The translations under genes and the position numbers were made by a program. From B18-G4 sp032250805 (GTDB lineage: Bacteria; Bacteroidota; Bacteroidia; Bacteroidales; B18-G4), in assembly GCA_032250805.1 (NCBI GenBank), contig JAVVEM010000017.1:1-63851 (forward strand): a DNA stretch of 63,851 nt, written 5' to 3'. Under the pieces are notes generated by a model. It ran no database searches. It was not told where the DNA came from and worked only from the letters and a program-made list of their open reading frames with translations. Positions 49,621 to 57,987 of this stretch are shown piece by piece; position 1 is the stretch's first letter, and each line of letters starts with the position of its first letter.

Positions 49621-49860
49621 CAGATTTGTTATTTGTTATTCGATATTTGTTATTTCTTGTTCGTTCCTTCCACCCCGGGTTGCACCCGGGGCTATTGTTG
49701 TTAAACCCCTGCGGGGTTTTTCCATGTTTATTCCTTGGTACCAGAATAATTTGACCATCGAAAATACAGAGCAAGTGAACTTAAGTGAGCTATAGTGACT
49801 AAAGTTGGTATAACCATAGAACACTGAAACACTGAAGCACTGAAACCATGAAACACTTAT
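49621..49860. repeat. Short-period degenerate tandem repeats around the REP-like element
   Basis: Left of the hairpins, 49625-49668 repeats ATTTGTT with a 7-base period. Right of them, 49771-49860 contains AGTGAAC/AGTGAGC/AGTGACT and then ACACTGAA/ACACTGAA/GCACTGAA/ACCATGAA with an 8-base period. No coding frame is plausible. The style is the same as at the two window ends. Confidence 0.75.
49673..49722. repeat. REP-like double palindrome
   Basis: Two GC-rich hairpins separated by 12 bases: CCCCGGGT (49673-49680) with ACCCGGGG (49684-49691), and AAACCCC (49703-49709) with GGGGTTT (49713-49719) followed by further T. The second can terminate the upstream gene. Paired C/G-rich palindromes of this form are frequent between genes in Bacteroidota and resemble REP/BIME elements mobilised by RAYT transposases; no such gene is in the window. 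Confidence 0.7.
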
Positions 49861-49869
49861 TCCAAACCT

Positions 49870-50673
49870 CTATTTCACAAACATCTTCAGTATACGTGCT
49901 AAAAAGAAAAGGATGACCAGGAAAAAGATTATTGAGGCCCCGGAGGGGATGTTGAAAAGATATGACAGGATCAGGCCTGTGATCGTTCCCAGCAATGCAA
50001 TGGCAACCGAAAGGATCATGATCCCTATAAACTTCTTCACAAACATATTGGCAATGGTTTGCGGGATGGTGAGCAGGGAAATGACAAGGATAATTCCCAC
50101 AACCCGGATATTAAATACGATAGTGAGCGCAATAAGGCTGATCATCAGATACTTGATCATGTTTACCGGCAATCGCCTGGCGCGGGCATATTCTTCATCA
50201 AAAGCAATGTAAAGGATATTTTTATATTGCAGCATAAAGAGCACTGCAATAATTACGGCCAGGCCAAGCAATAAATAAAGGTCGGTTGCAGAAACGGTCA
50301 GGATATTTCCGAACAGATACGACAGCAGATTGGGTGCATATCCGGGGGTGATAAATACAAAGATCACACCGACTGCCATTCCCAAAGCCCAGAGAATGGC
50401 AATGGCAGAATCTTCGCGGATATCTGTCTTCCGCGACGAATATTCAATCCCCAGAGCTGATAAGACTGCAAATACTGCAGCCCCGAGTATCGGATTGATC
50501 CCAAAATAATAGCCAATCCCTATGCCACCAAATGATGCATGGGTAATGCCTCCACTGATAAAGACAATGCGTTTGGTTACAATATAGGTGCCCATGATCC
50601 CGCAAATGATTGCTGAGAGTATGGCTGCCCATAGAGCATTCACAAAAAAGCTATATGTCAGCAGATCGATCAT
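49870..50673 (-). CDS. znuB: Zinc/manganese ABC transporter permease (ZnuB family)
   Basis: A 267-residue membrane protein with eight or nine segments and the ABC-3 permease patterns SGGITHASFGGIGIGYYFG (about 40-58) and RVVGIILVISLLTIPQTIAN (about 190-210). It forms the channel of the metal importer. Its ATG overlaps the TGA of znuC by four bases (ATGA), so the three genes are one translationally coupled operon, znuA-znuC-znuB. Zinc is preferred by context and receptor histidines, but manganese or iron cannot be excluded. Confidence 0.92.
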   Translation of the reverse strand: MIDLLTYSFFVNALWAAILSAIICGIMGTYIVTKRIVFISGGITHASFGGIGIGYYFGINPILGAAVFAVLSALGIEYSSRKTDIREDSAIAILWALGMAVGVIFVFITPGYAPNLLSYLFGNILTVSATDLYLLLGLAVIIAVLFMLQYKNILYIAFDEEYARARRLPVNMIKYLMISLIALTIVFNIRVVGIILVISLLTIPQTIANMFVKKFIGIMILSVAIALLGTITGLILSYLFNIPSGASIIFFLVILFFLARILKMFVK

Positions 50674-51434
50674 GAATGGGAATGGCTGTGTTTGCCAAGG
50701 ACGGTATGCGGAACATCGCCATGTGTAATGATCTGCACCGGGCAGTTGTATGATGCAAGCTGTTTATCAGTGATGATATTTGACGGATGATAATGAAGGT
50801 TTTTATTCACACAGGCCATTGTTTTAATATAATAGCTGATGGTACCAATATCATGCGAAACAAGCACGATTGCCATGTGCTCGTTCAAGGCCAACAGCTC
50901 TTCATAGAGTTCTTTTTCAAAACGGTTGTCGACATAGGTATCGGGTTCGTCGAGGATCAACAGCTCAGGTTCGGAGATGAGCGAACGGCATAGAAATGCA
51001 CGTTGTTTTTCGCCACCCGATAAATTGCCGATGGGTTTGTTCTTCAGATCGATGATACCGAGTTTTTCCATCCAGTATACGGCCATCTCCTTTTCTTCAC
51101 GCTTATGCATGGAGATCAGCCTGCGTTTACCGGAAATACCCGATAACACAACCTCCTGAACGCTGATGGGAAACTTGCTGTCGAATTCATGTATCTGAGG
51201 CAGATAACCAATCTTGCTCTGACTGGTTGAATGCGATATATAATATTTTACGCTGCCACTATTGGGCCTGATCAGCCCCAGCATCAATTTTGCCAGGGTG
51301 GTCTTCCCGCCGCCATTTGGGCCAATGATGCCGATAAAGTCTTTTTTATGAACGTCGATACTTACATCTTCCAGTACAAGTGTACCATCGAGCCTTACCG
51401 TTACATTCTTTATTGATAAAAGAAGGTCATTCAT
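50670..51434 (-). CDS. znuC: Zinc/manganese ABC transporter ATP-binding protein (ZnuC family)
   Basis: The 254-residue ATPase has Walker A GPNGGGKTTLAKLMLG (about 37-52), the Q-loop GYLPQ, the signature LSGGEKQRAF, Walker B ELLILDEPD and the switch His in VLVSHD. It drives metal import with ZnuA and ZnuB. The C-terminus is His-rich (HGDVPHTVLGKHSHSHS), which could bind metal and sense supply. It shares one base with the stop of znuA (TAATG). Confidence 0.95.
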   Translation of the reverse strand: MNDLLLSIKNVTVRLDGTLVLEDVSIDVHKKDFIGIIGPNGGGKTTLAKLMLGLIRPNSGSVKYYISHSTSQSKIGYLPQIHEFDSKFPISVQEVVLSGISGKRRLISMHKREEKEMAVYWMEKLGIIDLKNKPIGNLSGGEKQRAFLCRSLISEPELLILDEPDTYVDNRFEKELYEELLALNEHMAIVLVSHDIGTISYYIKTMACVNKNLHYHPSNIITDKQLASYNCPVQIITHGDVPHTVLGKHSHSHS

Positions 51435-52297
51435 TATTTCAATGCTTTATTCAACTGCGAGCTAATGGCTTTCATTTCCCGGGCCCAGTTTTCGGAAAGG
51501 GGATTGATTTGAACAACCGTGCCTCCAATCTCTTCTGCAACCATGGTGGCGTTGCGCTTGTCAAATTCTTCCTGTATAAAAATAACTTTTATTCCCCTGT
51601 TTTTGGCTTTGCCAATGATATCCTTCATATGCGCTGCACTGGGTTCTTTTCCTTCATACTCGATGCTGATCTGCTCAAGGTAGTAATCGTCGGCGAGGTA
51701 GCCCAGCGAAGGGTGAAAGATCAAAAATGCTTTGCCGCCATGCACAGAAAGCAGTTTATCGACATGGGCAGCTGTTTCCCTGATCTCAAGGATCAGTTTC
51801 TCATAATTCCGCCGCAGTTGATCTGTATGCCCGGGAAACAGCGTTTTGAGCTCATAAAATACCTTGCGTGCCATTTGCTCCATTCTTGCAGGCGACATCC
51901 ATGTATGTGGATCGGTTCCTTTATGACTGTGATCGCCATGCTTAACATCGATGGCGAGCAATTCGAGCTCTTCCGACAGGTCGATCACCCGCATGGAATT
52001 ATTCAGTTCGATCATTTTATCCATCCAGGCATTCTCGAATCCGATATGTCCAATCCTGAAATAAAGGCTGGCATGGCTGAGTTGCTTCATTTGTGCGGGT
52101 GTAGCCTCCCAGGTTGCCGGGCTGGCGCCGGGCGGGACCATGGTGATCACATCGGCAAGCGTATCAGCAATCGATGCAACAAGGTATTTCTGTGGCAGGA
52201 TGCTCACCGCGACAATGGGGCGGCCGGGGGTTTTTGCTTCCCGCTGGCTGCAGGATATCAATCCAATAATGATGCTTAGTAAAATGATCTTCCGCAT
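51434..52297 (-). CDS. znuA: Zinc/manganese ABC transporter substrate-binding lipoprotein (ZnuA family)
   Basis: The 287-residue receptor has a lipoprotein signal ending GLISC (Cys 16). Cluster A-I features include AVSILPQKYLVASIA, HASLYFRIGHIGFE (metal-ligand His), a short His loop KHGDHSHKGTDPHTWMSP and LIFHPSLGYLADDY, and the final acidic ligand region near IKVIFIQEEFDKRNATMVAE. The His-containing loop is shorter than in Gram-negative ZnuA but favours zinc. It is first in the operon; a TATCTTTG box on the minus strand (52319-52312) lies 15 bases before the ATG. I see no clear Zur-type palindrome. Confidence 0.94.
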   Translation of the reverse strand: MRKIILLSIIIGLISCSQREAKTPGRPIVAVSILPQKYLVASIADTLADVITMVPPGASPATWEATPAQMKQLSHASLYFRIGHIGFENAWMDKMIELNNSMRVIDLSEELELLAIDVKHGDHSHKGTDPHTWMSPARMEQMARKVFYELKTLFPGHTDQLRRNYEKLILEIRETAAHVDKLLSVHGGKAFLIFHPSLGYLADDYYLEQISIEYEGKEPSAAHMKDIIGKAKNRGIKVIFIQEEFDKRNATMVAEEIGGTVVQINPLSENWAREMKAISSQLNKALK

Positions 52298-52374
52298 ACT
52301 GTTGTTTTTTGCAAAGATAATCCTTTTGTGTATTTCTTAAGGAAGTGAGCATGATGCTTTATTGCCAGCCGGCA

Positions 52375-53694
52375 TTAATTCCTGATGCATCTCACTGAGA
52401 ATGCCGCTGTATCCCAGTTCAGGTCGCGGTAAATGTCATCACGCTCATGTTGCAGCAGCCGGTGAAAAGCGTTCTGCCCGCTATCATGTGATGAGCTCCA
52501 GTAGCGTGCCTCCTCCCCTTTTCCTCTGAAACCATAATTTATTCGCCACGATCCACCCGGTAAAGCCTTAAAATCGTGAAGATTGTCGCCATTACCGCCA
52601 TCGGTCCATCCCGACAGGGATTTCAGATGTTTTGCAGCATCAAATCCCCTGTACAGCAAGCCATTCCATATCACATCGCCAATGCCGTACTCTGTGTCGG
52701 CATAGCCTTCAAGCTCTTTCCATTCGGCATCGGCAGGAATATGCCAGCCCTGCGGGCAGATCCCCCTCCCCCCCGGTATGGAGGCATAATTCATCAGTTC
52801 GTGCCAGGTGTACAAGCCTCCGTATTTTTCGCAATTCAATGTGTCATCATCAAAACAATATTTTTCGATCACTTCATTATCGGAGGCCTGCACGCCACCG
52901 CCGATCATTTCGCCCACATCAAGGTTTTCCCTTAACCAGCACTGGTTGCCGATGGCCACGGTCTTATATACTTTTCCTGCATAATAAACCGTAACATAAC
53001 CCTCGCATGCATCGGGATTGCCTGTGTGCGTTACCAGGAGCGACTTTACAGTTACAGCCGTCATGCTATCCGTATCCATCACCTGAAGCCTTACCTGATA
53101 ATTATTTGGATGGGTATATTTATGCATGAACAAATTTTCGTTGGTAAAATCCGTCTCCCAGGAGCCATCACCATCAAAATCCCACCTGAAAAGGAGCGCC
53201 TCCAATTCGTCCTCCTGGTCATAGCTACTTGAAGCATCATAAGTAAAAATAGTATCGGTATTTCCTTGATTGGGAGTGATTTGTATTACGGGCACCGGAG
53301 GCATCAGAGGCGGTATGGTATCAATGATGATCACCGTGATATGATCAGATGCCATCATGCCCGGTTCATAGGCATCGGCAGTGAGTTTGCGGGCTCCCAC
53401 ACTCCAGCCCTCAGTATTCCAAAGATATTCCCAGGGTTCCGACGATGTCTCGCCAAGCTGCACGCCGTCAATCCTGATGCTGAGCTTCACATCATCGCCA
53501 AATCCCTGTATACCGGCTTTTATCCTTATAACAGAGCCCACCTGAACCCGGGCACTGTCAGTTGGCGCCATGATCGTACAGGAAGGCGTCGGACTGGCAT
53601 CGTCCGGGTCATCATTTTTCTTGCAGGATAAAAGAAAAATAGCAATAAGCAGAAGTATTGTTCCTGTTCCCAATATCAGTTGCCGGTACATCAT
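52375..53694 (-). CDS. Surface lipoprotein with PKD-like and FISUMP (major paralogous) domains
   Basis: The 439-residue product starts with a lipoprotein signal ending FLLSC (Cys about 24) followed by acidic residues. Then come an Ig-like region (about 35-125), a PKD-like domain (about 135-225: YDASSSYDQEDELEALLFRW) and a FISUMP domain (about 230-439: VYKTVAIGNQCWLRENLD; CPQGWHIPADAEWKELEGY; ARYWSSSHDS; AFSVRCIRN), a C-type-lectin-like fold common in Bacteroidota and Fibrobacter. Probably anchored to the outer membrane. Function unknown. Confidence 0.9.
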   Translation of the reverse strand: MMYRQLILGTGTILLLIAIFLLSCKKNDDPDDASPTPSCTIMAPTDSARVQVGSVIRIKAGIQGFGDDVKLSIRIDGVQLGETSSEPWEYLWNTEGWSVGARKLTADAYEPGMMASDHITVIIIDTIPPLMPPVPVIQITPNQGNTDTIFTYDASSSYDQEDELEALLFRWDFDGDGSWETDFTNENLFMHKYTHPNNYQVRLQVMDTDSMTAVTVKSLLVTHTGNPDACEGYVTVYYAGKVYKTVAIGNQCWLRENLDVGEMIGGGVQASDNEVIEKYCFDDDTLNCEKYGGLYTWHELMNYASIPGGRGICPQGWHIPADAEWKELEGYADTEYGIGDVIWNGLLYRGFDAAKHLKSLSGWTDGGNGDNLHDFKALPGGSWRINYGFRGKGEEARYWSSSHDSGQNAFHRLLQHERDDIYRDLNWDTAAFSVRCIRN

Positions 53695-53758
53695 GCGATC
53701 ACGGAAGTTAAAATTATCATGATAAAATTACAAAAACTCATGAAGATATAACAGCTCA

Positions 53759-53788
53759 TTGACAAAAGCTATTCATTTTGTATCTTAG
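53759..53788 (+). promoter_or_regulatory. Promoter of the FG-GAP protein gene
   Basis: TTG (53759-53761), 19-base spacer, TATCTTAG (53781-53788; one mismatch to TAnnTTTG), 17 bases before the ATG. Confidence 0.6.
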
Positions 53789-53805
53789 AGGAAAATTAAT
53801 GTATC

Positions 53806-55476
53806 ATGAAAAAATTCATTTACTTCTTCTTTATCTTCTTCAGTCTGAGTGTTTATTCGCAGATCCCATTCGAACAGCATCCCTCGTTCGAAACCAATGC
53901 TTCGGGCCATTATGCTACCGGCCTGGGGATTGCCGATATCAATAAGGATGGGTGGAAAGATATCATTGTCGCCAATGGTAACGATATGGCGCGGCAGCGC
54001 CTCATCGTATACTATAACAACGGCGATGGCACCTTCCCTCCTGACCCCTCCTGGCAGGCGTCTGATATAGACTACCACGGGCAACTGGCCTGTGGTGATA
54101 TCGACAATGACGGTGATGTGGATGTGGTCGTATCGGTATATCTTGGCCCGGGAGGCTTCGGCACACCCGGCAACATCAAGGTGTATTACAATCAGGGCAA
54201 TGAACTCGAATTGAATCCGTCATTTGTTTCTGAAAACTTTTACAGCTTCAGTTGTGCACTTGGCGATGCCGATGGCGATGGCGACCTCGACATTGCCGTT
54301 GCGTGCGGCGAACCCTACAATGCCATATATGAACATGGGAGGATATTTTACAATACCAACGGAAATTTCACAAACAGCGCAAATTGGTTGTCAAACATTC
54401 AGATGGGCGCCCTCGACGTGGAGTTTGGCGATGTTGATCAAAACGGCTTCCTCGACCTGATCTTCGTGTGCCAGAACATCGACAATTATGTTTTTTTCGC
54501 CGACAATGCCGGGCATATCGATAACCAATGGGATATCGTAACGGATCATCAGTTTAATTTTATGAATTCGCTTGATTTTGGACGGCCCTGTCAAACTGCA
54601 AATCCCTGCATCGTAGTCAGCGGAAACGACCAACTGGGAGGCGATGGCAAAATAAAGCAATTTGTTTTTTCAAATCCCATTCCACAGTTTTTGCCTCCTT
54701 CGTGGGAATCAGGTTATGTGGGCAATGGTTCGGGTATCCTCTTGGCCGAGATCACCAACGATGGCAATCTCGACCTGCTGTATGGCAGCTGGTGGGGGCC
54801 GCTTACCATACTGGAAGGAGATTGTGGCTTCTGGGATCCTGTGCCTGCATATACGGCCGGCGAAACATCCGTGGTTGAAACCATCCTCATGTCGGATCTT
54901 GGGAAGTTCAACTATGAGCCAGGCAGTAAAACCATCAAGTCGCTGGCCGAAAAAAGTGTGATTTACCTTGATCAGCAGATCATTGAACGCGTCAATGCGG
55001 TATACGTTAATGGTGCTCAGCTTGCCCGGTCCGAATATTGCTATGTGGAACTGAAGAACTGGGTAAGTTTTAAAAATAACATTATGCCGGGCAATGTAGT
55101 TACCATTGAATATGACTACATGGTCAATGGCGATATTGTGATCAGCAACTGGGATCCGGGTCGTGGAAATTTTATCTACTACAATACAAACAATCCCGTT
55201 GGTATAAGTGAGCAGGAATTGTTCACAAAGCCTTTCCGTATTACAGCTCTCTACCCGCAACCTGCAGAGAATCAATTGAATATTTCCTTGTCGATGAAAG
55301 GCGCCGGGATGATTGATGCACATATCTACGACATCAGCGGAAAATTGCTGGAATCCAGGCGTTTATATGGCAAGGGCGCATATGCCATAGATATTAGTCA
55401 TCTGCAGGGCGGAGTTTACATTCTGCAAATTTCAGATGGCAACATCCTGGCAAGGGAGAAGTTCAGCATCAGGTGA
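53806..55476 (+). CDS. Secreted FG-GAP/VCBS repeat protein with T9SS sorting domain
   Basis: The 556-residue protein has a signal peptide (MKKFIYFFFIFFSLSVYSQ) and several calcium-binding FG-GAP/VCBS repeats of the form DxDxDGxxD: GIADINKDGWKDIIVANG, CGDIDNDGDVDVVVS, LGDADGDGDLDIAVACG, FGDVDQNGFLDLIFV and ITNDGNLDLLYG, consistent with a seven-bladed propeller. A linker near 390-455 resembles an adhesion beta domain, and the last 80 residues (LYPQPAENQLNISLSMKGAG ...) are a type A T9SS sorting domain. It is probably a surface adhesin or binding protein. Confidence 0.9.
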   Translation: MKKFIYFFFIFFSLSVYSQIPFEQHPSFETNASGHYATGLGIADINKDGWKDIIVANGNDMARQRLIVYYNNGDGTFPPDPSWQASDIDYHGQLACGDIDNDGDVDVVVSVYLGPGGFGTPGNIKVYYNQGNELELNPSFVSENFYSFSCALGDADGDGDLDIAVACGEPYNAIYEHGRIFYNTNGNFTNSANWLSNIQMGALDVEFGDVDQNGFLDLIFVCQNIDNYVFFADNAGHIDNQWDIVTDHQFNFMNSLDFGRPCQTANPCIVVSGNDQLGGDGKIKQFVFSNPIPQFLPPSWESGYVGNGSGILLAEITNDGNLDLLYGSWWGPLTILEGDCGFWDPVPAYTAGETSVVETILMSDLGKFNYEPGSKTIKSLAEKSVIYLDQQIIERVNAVYVNGAQLARSEYCYVELKNWVSFKNNIMPGNVVTIEYDYMVNGDIVISNWDPGRGNFIYYNTNNPVGISEQELFTKPFRITALYPQPAENQLNISLSMKGAGMIDAHIYDISGKLLESRRLYGKGAYAIDISHLQGGVYILQISDGNILAREKFSIR

Positions 55477-55553
55477 TAAGTTGATCATCCGAAGCCTTTC
55501 GATAATCCCTGCGACTATCCAATAATTTTTCGATATTTGCATTTCCTAGTGGA

Positions 55554-56495
55554 ATGATCATGAGAAAAGAAAAATTGATCGGTGCATTTGCCATCAGCCT
55601 GGCCGCAGCTTTCTGGGGTATCGACGGTGTGGTGCTTACGCCACGGCTGTATAACCTCAATGTAGCTTTTGTGGTATTTATGCTTCATGCGCTGGCATTC
55701 ATTATCATGAACACTTTTCTTTTCAGGGAATACCGGCATTTACAGCGTTTTAACCGTTCCGACCTGTTTACCTTCCTGCTTATCGCTTTGTTTGGCGGGG
55801 CCATGGGAACCATGTCGATGGTGCATGCCCTTTTCCTGGTGAATTTTGAAAAACTCACCATTGTGATCCTGCTGCAAAAACTTCAGCCCGTTTTTGCCAT
55901 CGCCCTGGCGGTAATTTTTCTGGGCGAACGGATGAAAAGATTTTATTTTATATGGGCATCACTTGCTATTGTAGCAGGCTATTTTCTCACTTTTGGAACA
56001 CAAGCGCCTAATTTTAATTCAGGCGACAACACCCTCGAAGCAGCCCTTTTTTCGCTCCTGGCAGCATTTTCATTTGGCAGTTCAACGGTGCTAAGTAAAA
56101 AGATCCTGGGTAAATACAGTTTTCATACGGCTACTTTTTACCGTTATGGTTTTACAAGCCTTATCATGCTTGTATTTATTCTTTTCTCAGGCATTTATGT
56201 GCAGCATATACTGATCACAGGCGAAAACTGGCTCATCTTTTTTATTATTGCCATCACCACCGGTTCGGGAGCCATATTCCTGTATTATTTTGGTCTCAGG
56301 AAAGTACGGGCAGTGATTGCCACCATTTGTGAACTCCTTTTTCCGGTTACGGCCATCATCCTCGATTACCTCATCAACGACCAAAGGTTATCGTGGGTAC
56401 AATGGTTCAGCGCATTTATTTTACTTTTCGCGATCATTAACCTGAACCTGACCAATTCGAGGCAACAGGCTCAAAAACATATTATCAAATCCTAA
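55554..56495 (+). CDS. DMT superfamily (EamA) transporter
   Basis: A 313-residue inner-membrane protein with ten hydrophobic segments in two EamA halves (about 8-140 and 165-300). The end of the first half shows FLGERMKRFYFIWASLAIVAG and the second ends with LLFPVTAIILDYL, both usual for the family. Members export metabolites such as amino acids; the substrate is not predictable. It is followed 12 bases later by a GNAT gene and probably co-transcribed with it. A second ATG two codons in may be the true start. Confidence 0.9.
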   Translation: MIMRKEKLIGAFAISLAAAFWGIDGVVLTPRLYNLNVAFVVFMLHALAFIIMNTFLFREYRHLQRFNRSDLFTFLLIALFGGAMGTMSMVHALFLVNFEKLTIVILLQKLQPVFAIALAVIFLGERMKRFYFIWASLAIVAGYFLTFGTQAPNFNSGDNTLEAALFSLLAAFSFGSSTVLSKKILGKYSFHTATFYRYGFTSLIMLVFILFSGIYVQHILITGENWLIFFIIAITTGSGAIFLYYFGLRKVRAVIATICELLFPVTAIILDYLINDQRLSWVQWFSAFILLFAIINLNLTNSRQQAQKHIIKS

Positions 56496-56507
56496 AACGC
56501 CACTAAA

Positions 56508-57050
56508 ATGAAAATTACTGTCGATCAGGATATCACACTTTGCAAGATCAGGATGAAGAGCGCCAACGAGATTTTTGAATGTATCGAACGCTCGCGTGAT
56601 ACCCTGCGCGAATGGTTGCCATGGGTTGATAACACAAAGGGCCCGAAGGATACGGAGAAGTATATCAAAGAGGTGAATCTCAGCAAATATCCTGAAAAGC
56701 AACTGGTATTTGAGGTGATCTTTCAAAATCAGATCGCCGGATTAATCGGCCTTAAATCTATTGATAAGCAGAACAATAAAGCCGAATTGGGCTACTGGCT
56801 CGGAAATGAAGCCGTTGGCAAAGGAGTGATGACGCGCTCCAGCAAGGCCGTCCTGGATCATGCTTTTCAGGAGCTTGGCCTGAACAGGGTGCAGATTAAG
56901 TGCGCTGTGAACAATATCCGTTCCTGTAATATTCCCAAACAACTTGGATTTTCGTTTGAAGGCATTGAGCGTCAGGGGGAGTTGTTATACGGCAGGTATT
57001 ACGATCTGAAAGTATACAGCCTGCTCAGAAAAGAATGGCAAAGAAAATAA
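56508..57050 (+). CDS. GNAT family N-acetyltransferase (RimJ/RimL-like)
   Basis: The 180-residue enzyme has the RimL-type pattern: LREWLPWVD (about 37-45), the acetyl-CoA binding motif around ELGYWLGNEAVGKGVMTRSS (about 90-110), VLDHAFQELGLNRVQIKCAVNNIRS and PKQLGFSFEG. The family acetylates N-termini of ribosomal proteins or small amines including antibiotics; the substrate is unknown. It lies downstream of the DMT exporter, suggesting a joint function such as handling an amine. Confidence 0.9.
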   Translation: MKITVDQDITLCKIRMKSANEIFECIERSRDTLREWLPWVDNTKGPKDTEKYIKEVNLSKYPEKQLVFEVIFQNQIAGLIGLKSIDKQNNKAELGYWLGNEAVGKGVMTRSSKAVLDHAFQELGLNRVQIKCAVNNIRSCNIPKQLGFSFEGIERQGELLYGRYYDLKVYSLLRKEWQRK

Positions 57051-57128
57051 TTATTAACGGGTATTTCTTCTTCTTGCCGGCCGCCTGAGTTTAACAGGCA
57101 ATTGAAATACGTAAAATTGTTAATTGTC

Positions 57129-57941
57129 ATGTTGGAACCTATACGGGATTATTTTATACACAACGGGGAGGCATTAAAAATTGAAACGTTTGATCATTCC
57201 CTCTTCAAAGACCGCAATACTATATATGAGGTCATCAGGTTAATGTCGGGTAAAGCGGTTTTTCTTGAAGAACACATCCACCGCCTGATGGATTCTCTTA
57301 AAATATCAGGGATTGATAATATAGCCGACCCCGCCAGTGTTCCTGTATATATTAACAAGCTGATCGATGTAAATCCTCCGGGCGATGGGAATATACTCTT
57401 TTGCGTTACAAAAGCAGATTGGCATTCGCATCTGATGACCTGGTTTGTTGAACACCATTACCCTTCCGTCATGGATTATCAGAATGGAGTAAAAATCCGC
57501 AGCCTGAAAGCCATGCGCAGCAATCCTGCAGCTAAGGTATGGAATGCTCATTTAAGAAAAAAAGCATCTTACCTGAAAGAGTCGGCCAAAGTATTTGAGA
57601 TATTGTACGTTGATAACAATAAAAATATTACCGAATGCAGCAAATCAAATATTTTTCTGATCAGGGGTAACCGCATCTTTACTCCACCGGCCAATGTTGT
57701 ACTGCCAGGCATTACACGCGAAAAAATATTCATGCTTTGCCGTCAGCATGGCATCGATATCCTTGAAACCGACATCCCCTTCAACGACCTCATGCTTTAT
57801 GAATCGGCCTTTATCACAGGCACTTCGCCCAAGATAGTGGCAGTTAAACATATTGACAATATACGTTTTAATCCTGCCAATGCTATTCTTCGGGCGTTGA
57901 TGCAGGCTTACGATGAACTGTTAGCGGAGGAAATAAAATGA
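57129..57941 (+). CDS. Aminotransferase class IV (branched-chain / D-amino acid / PabC-like)
   Basis: The 270-residue PLP enzyme has the fold-type IV pattern DRNTIYEVIRLMSGKAVFLE near residues 25-45, the PLP-lysine region within HLRKKASYLK, and ITECSKSNIFLI with the conserved Glu, then PPANVVLPGITREKI. It may be an amino acid aminotransferase or an aminodeoxychorismate lyase; the sequence does not decide. ATG at 57129 gives the natural start (MLEPIRDYF); the frame extends to a TTG at 57102. Confidence 0.87.
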   Translation: MLEPIRDYFIHNGEALKIETFDHSLFKDRNTIYEVIRLMSGKAVFLEEHIHRLMDSLKISGIDNIADPASVPVYINKLIDVNPPGDGNILFCVTKADWHSHLMTWFVEHHYPSVMDYQNGVKIRSLKAMRSNPAAKVWNAHLRKKASYLKESAKVFEILYVDNNKNITECSKSNIFLIRGNRIFTPPANVVLPGITREKIFMLCRQHGIDILETDIPFNDLMLYESAFITGTSPKIVAVKHIDNIRFNPANAILRALMQAYDELLAEEIK

Positions 57942-57987
57942 TACCGTATATTTTCATTCACGATCATTGCTAATCAATAGTTTGTCT

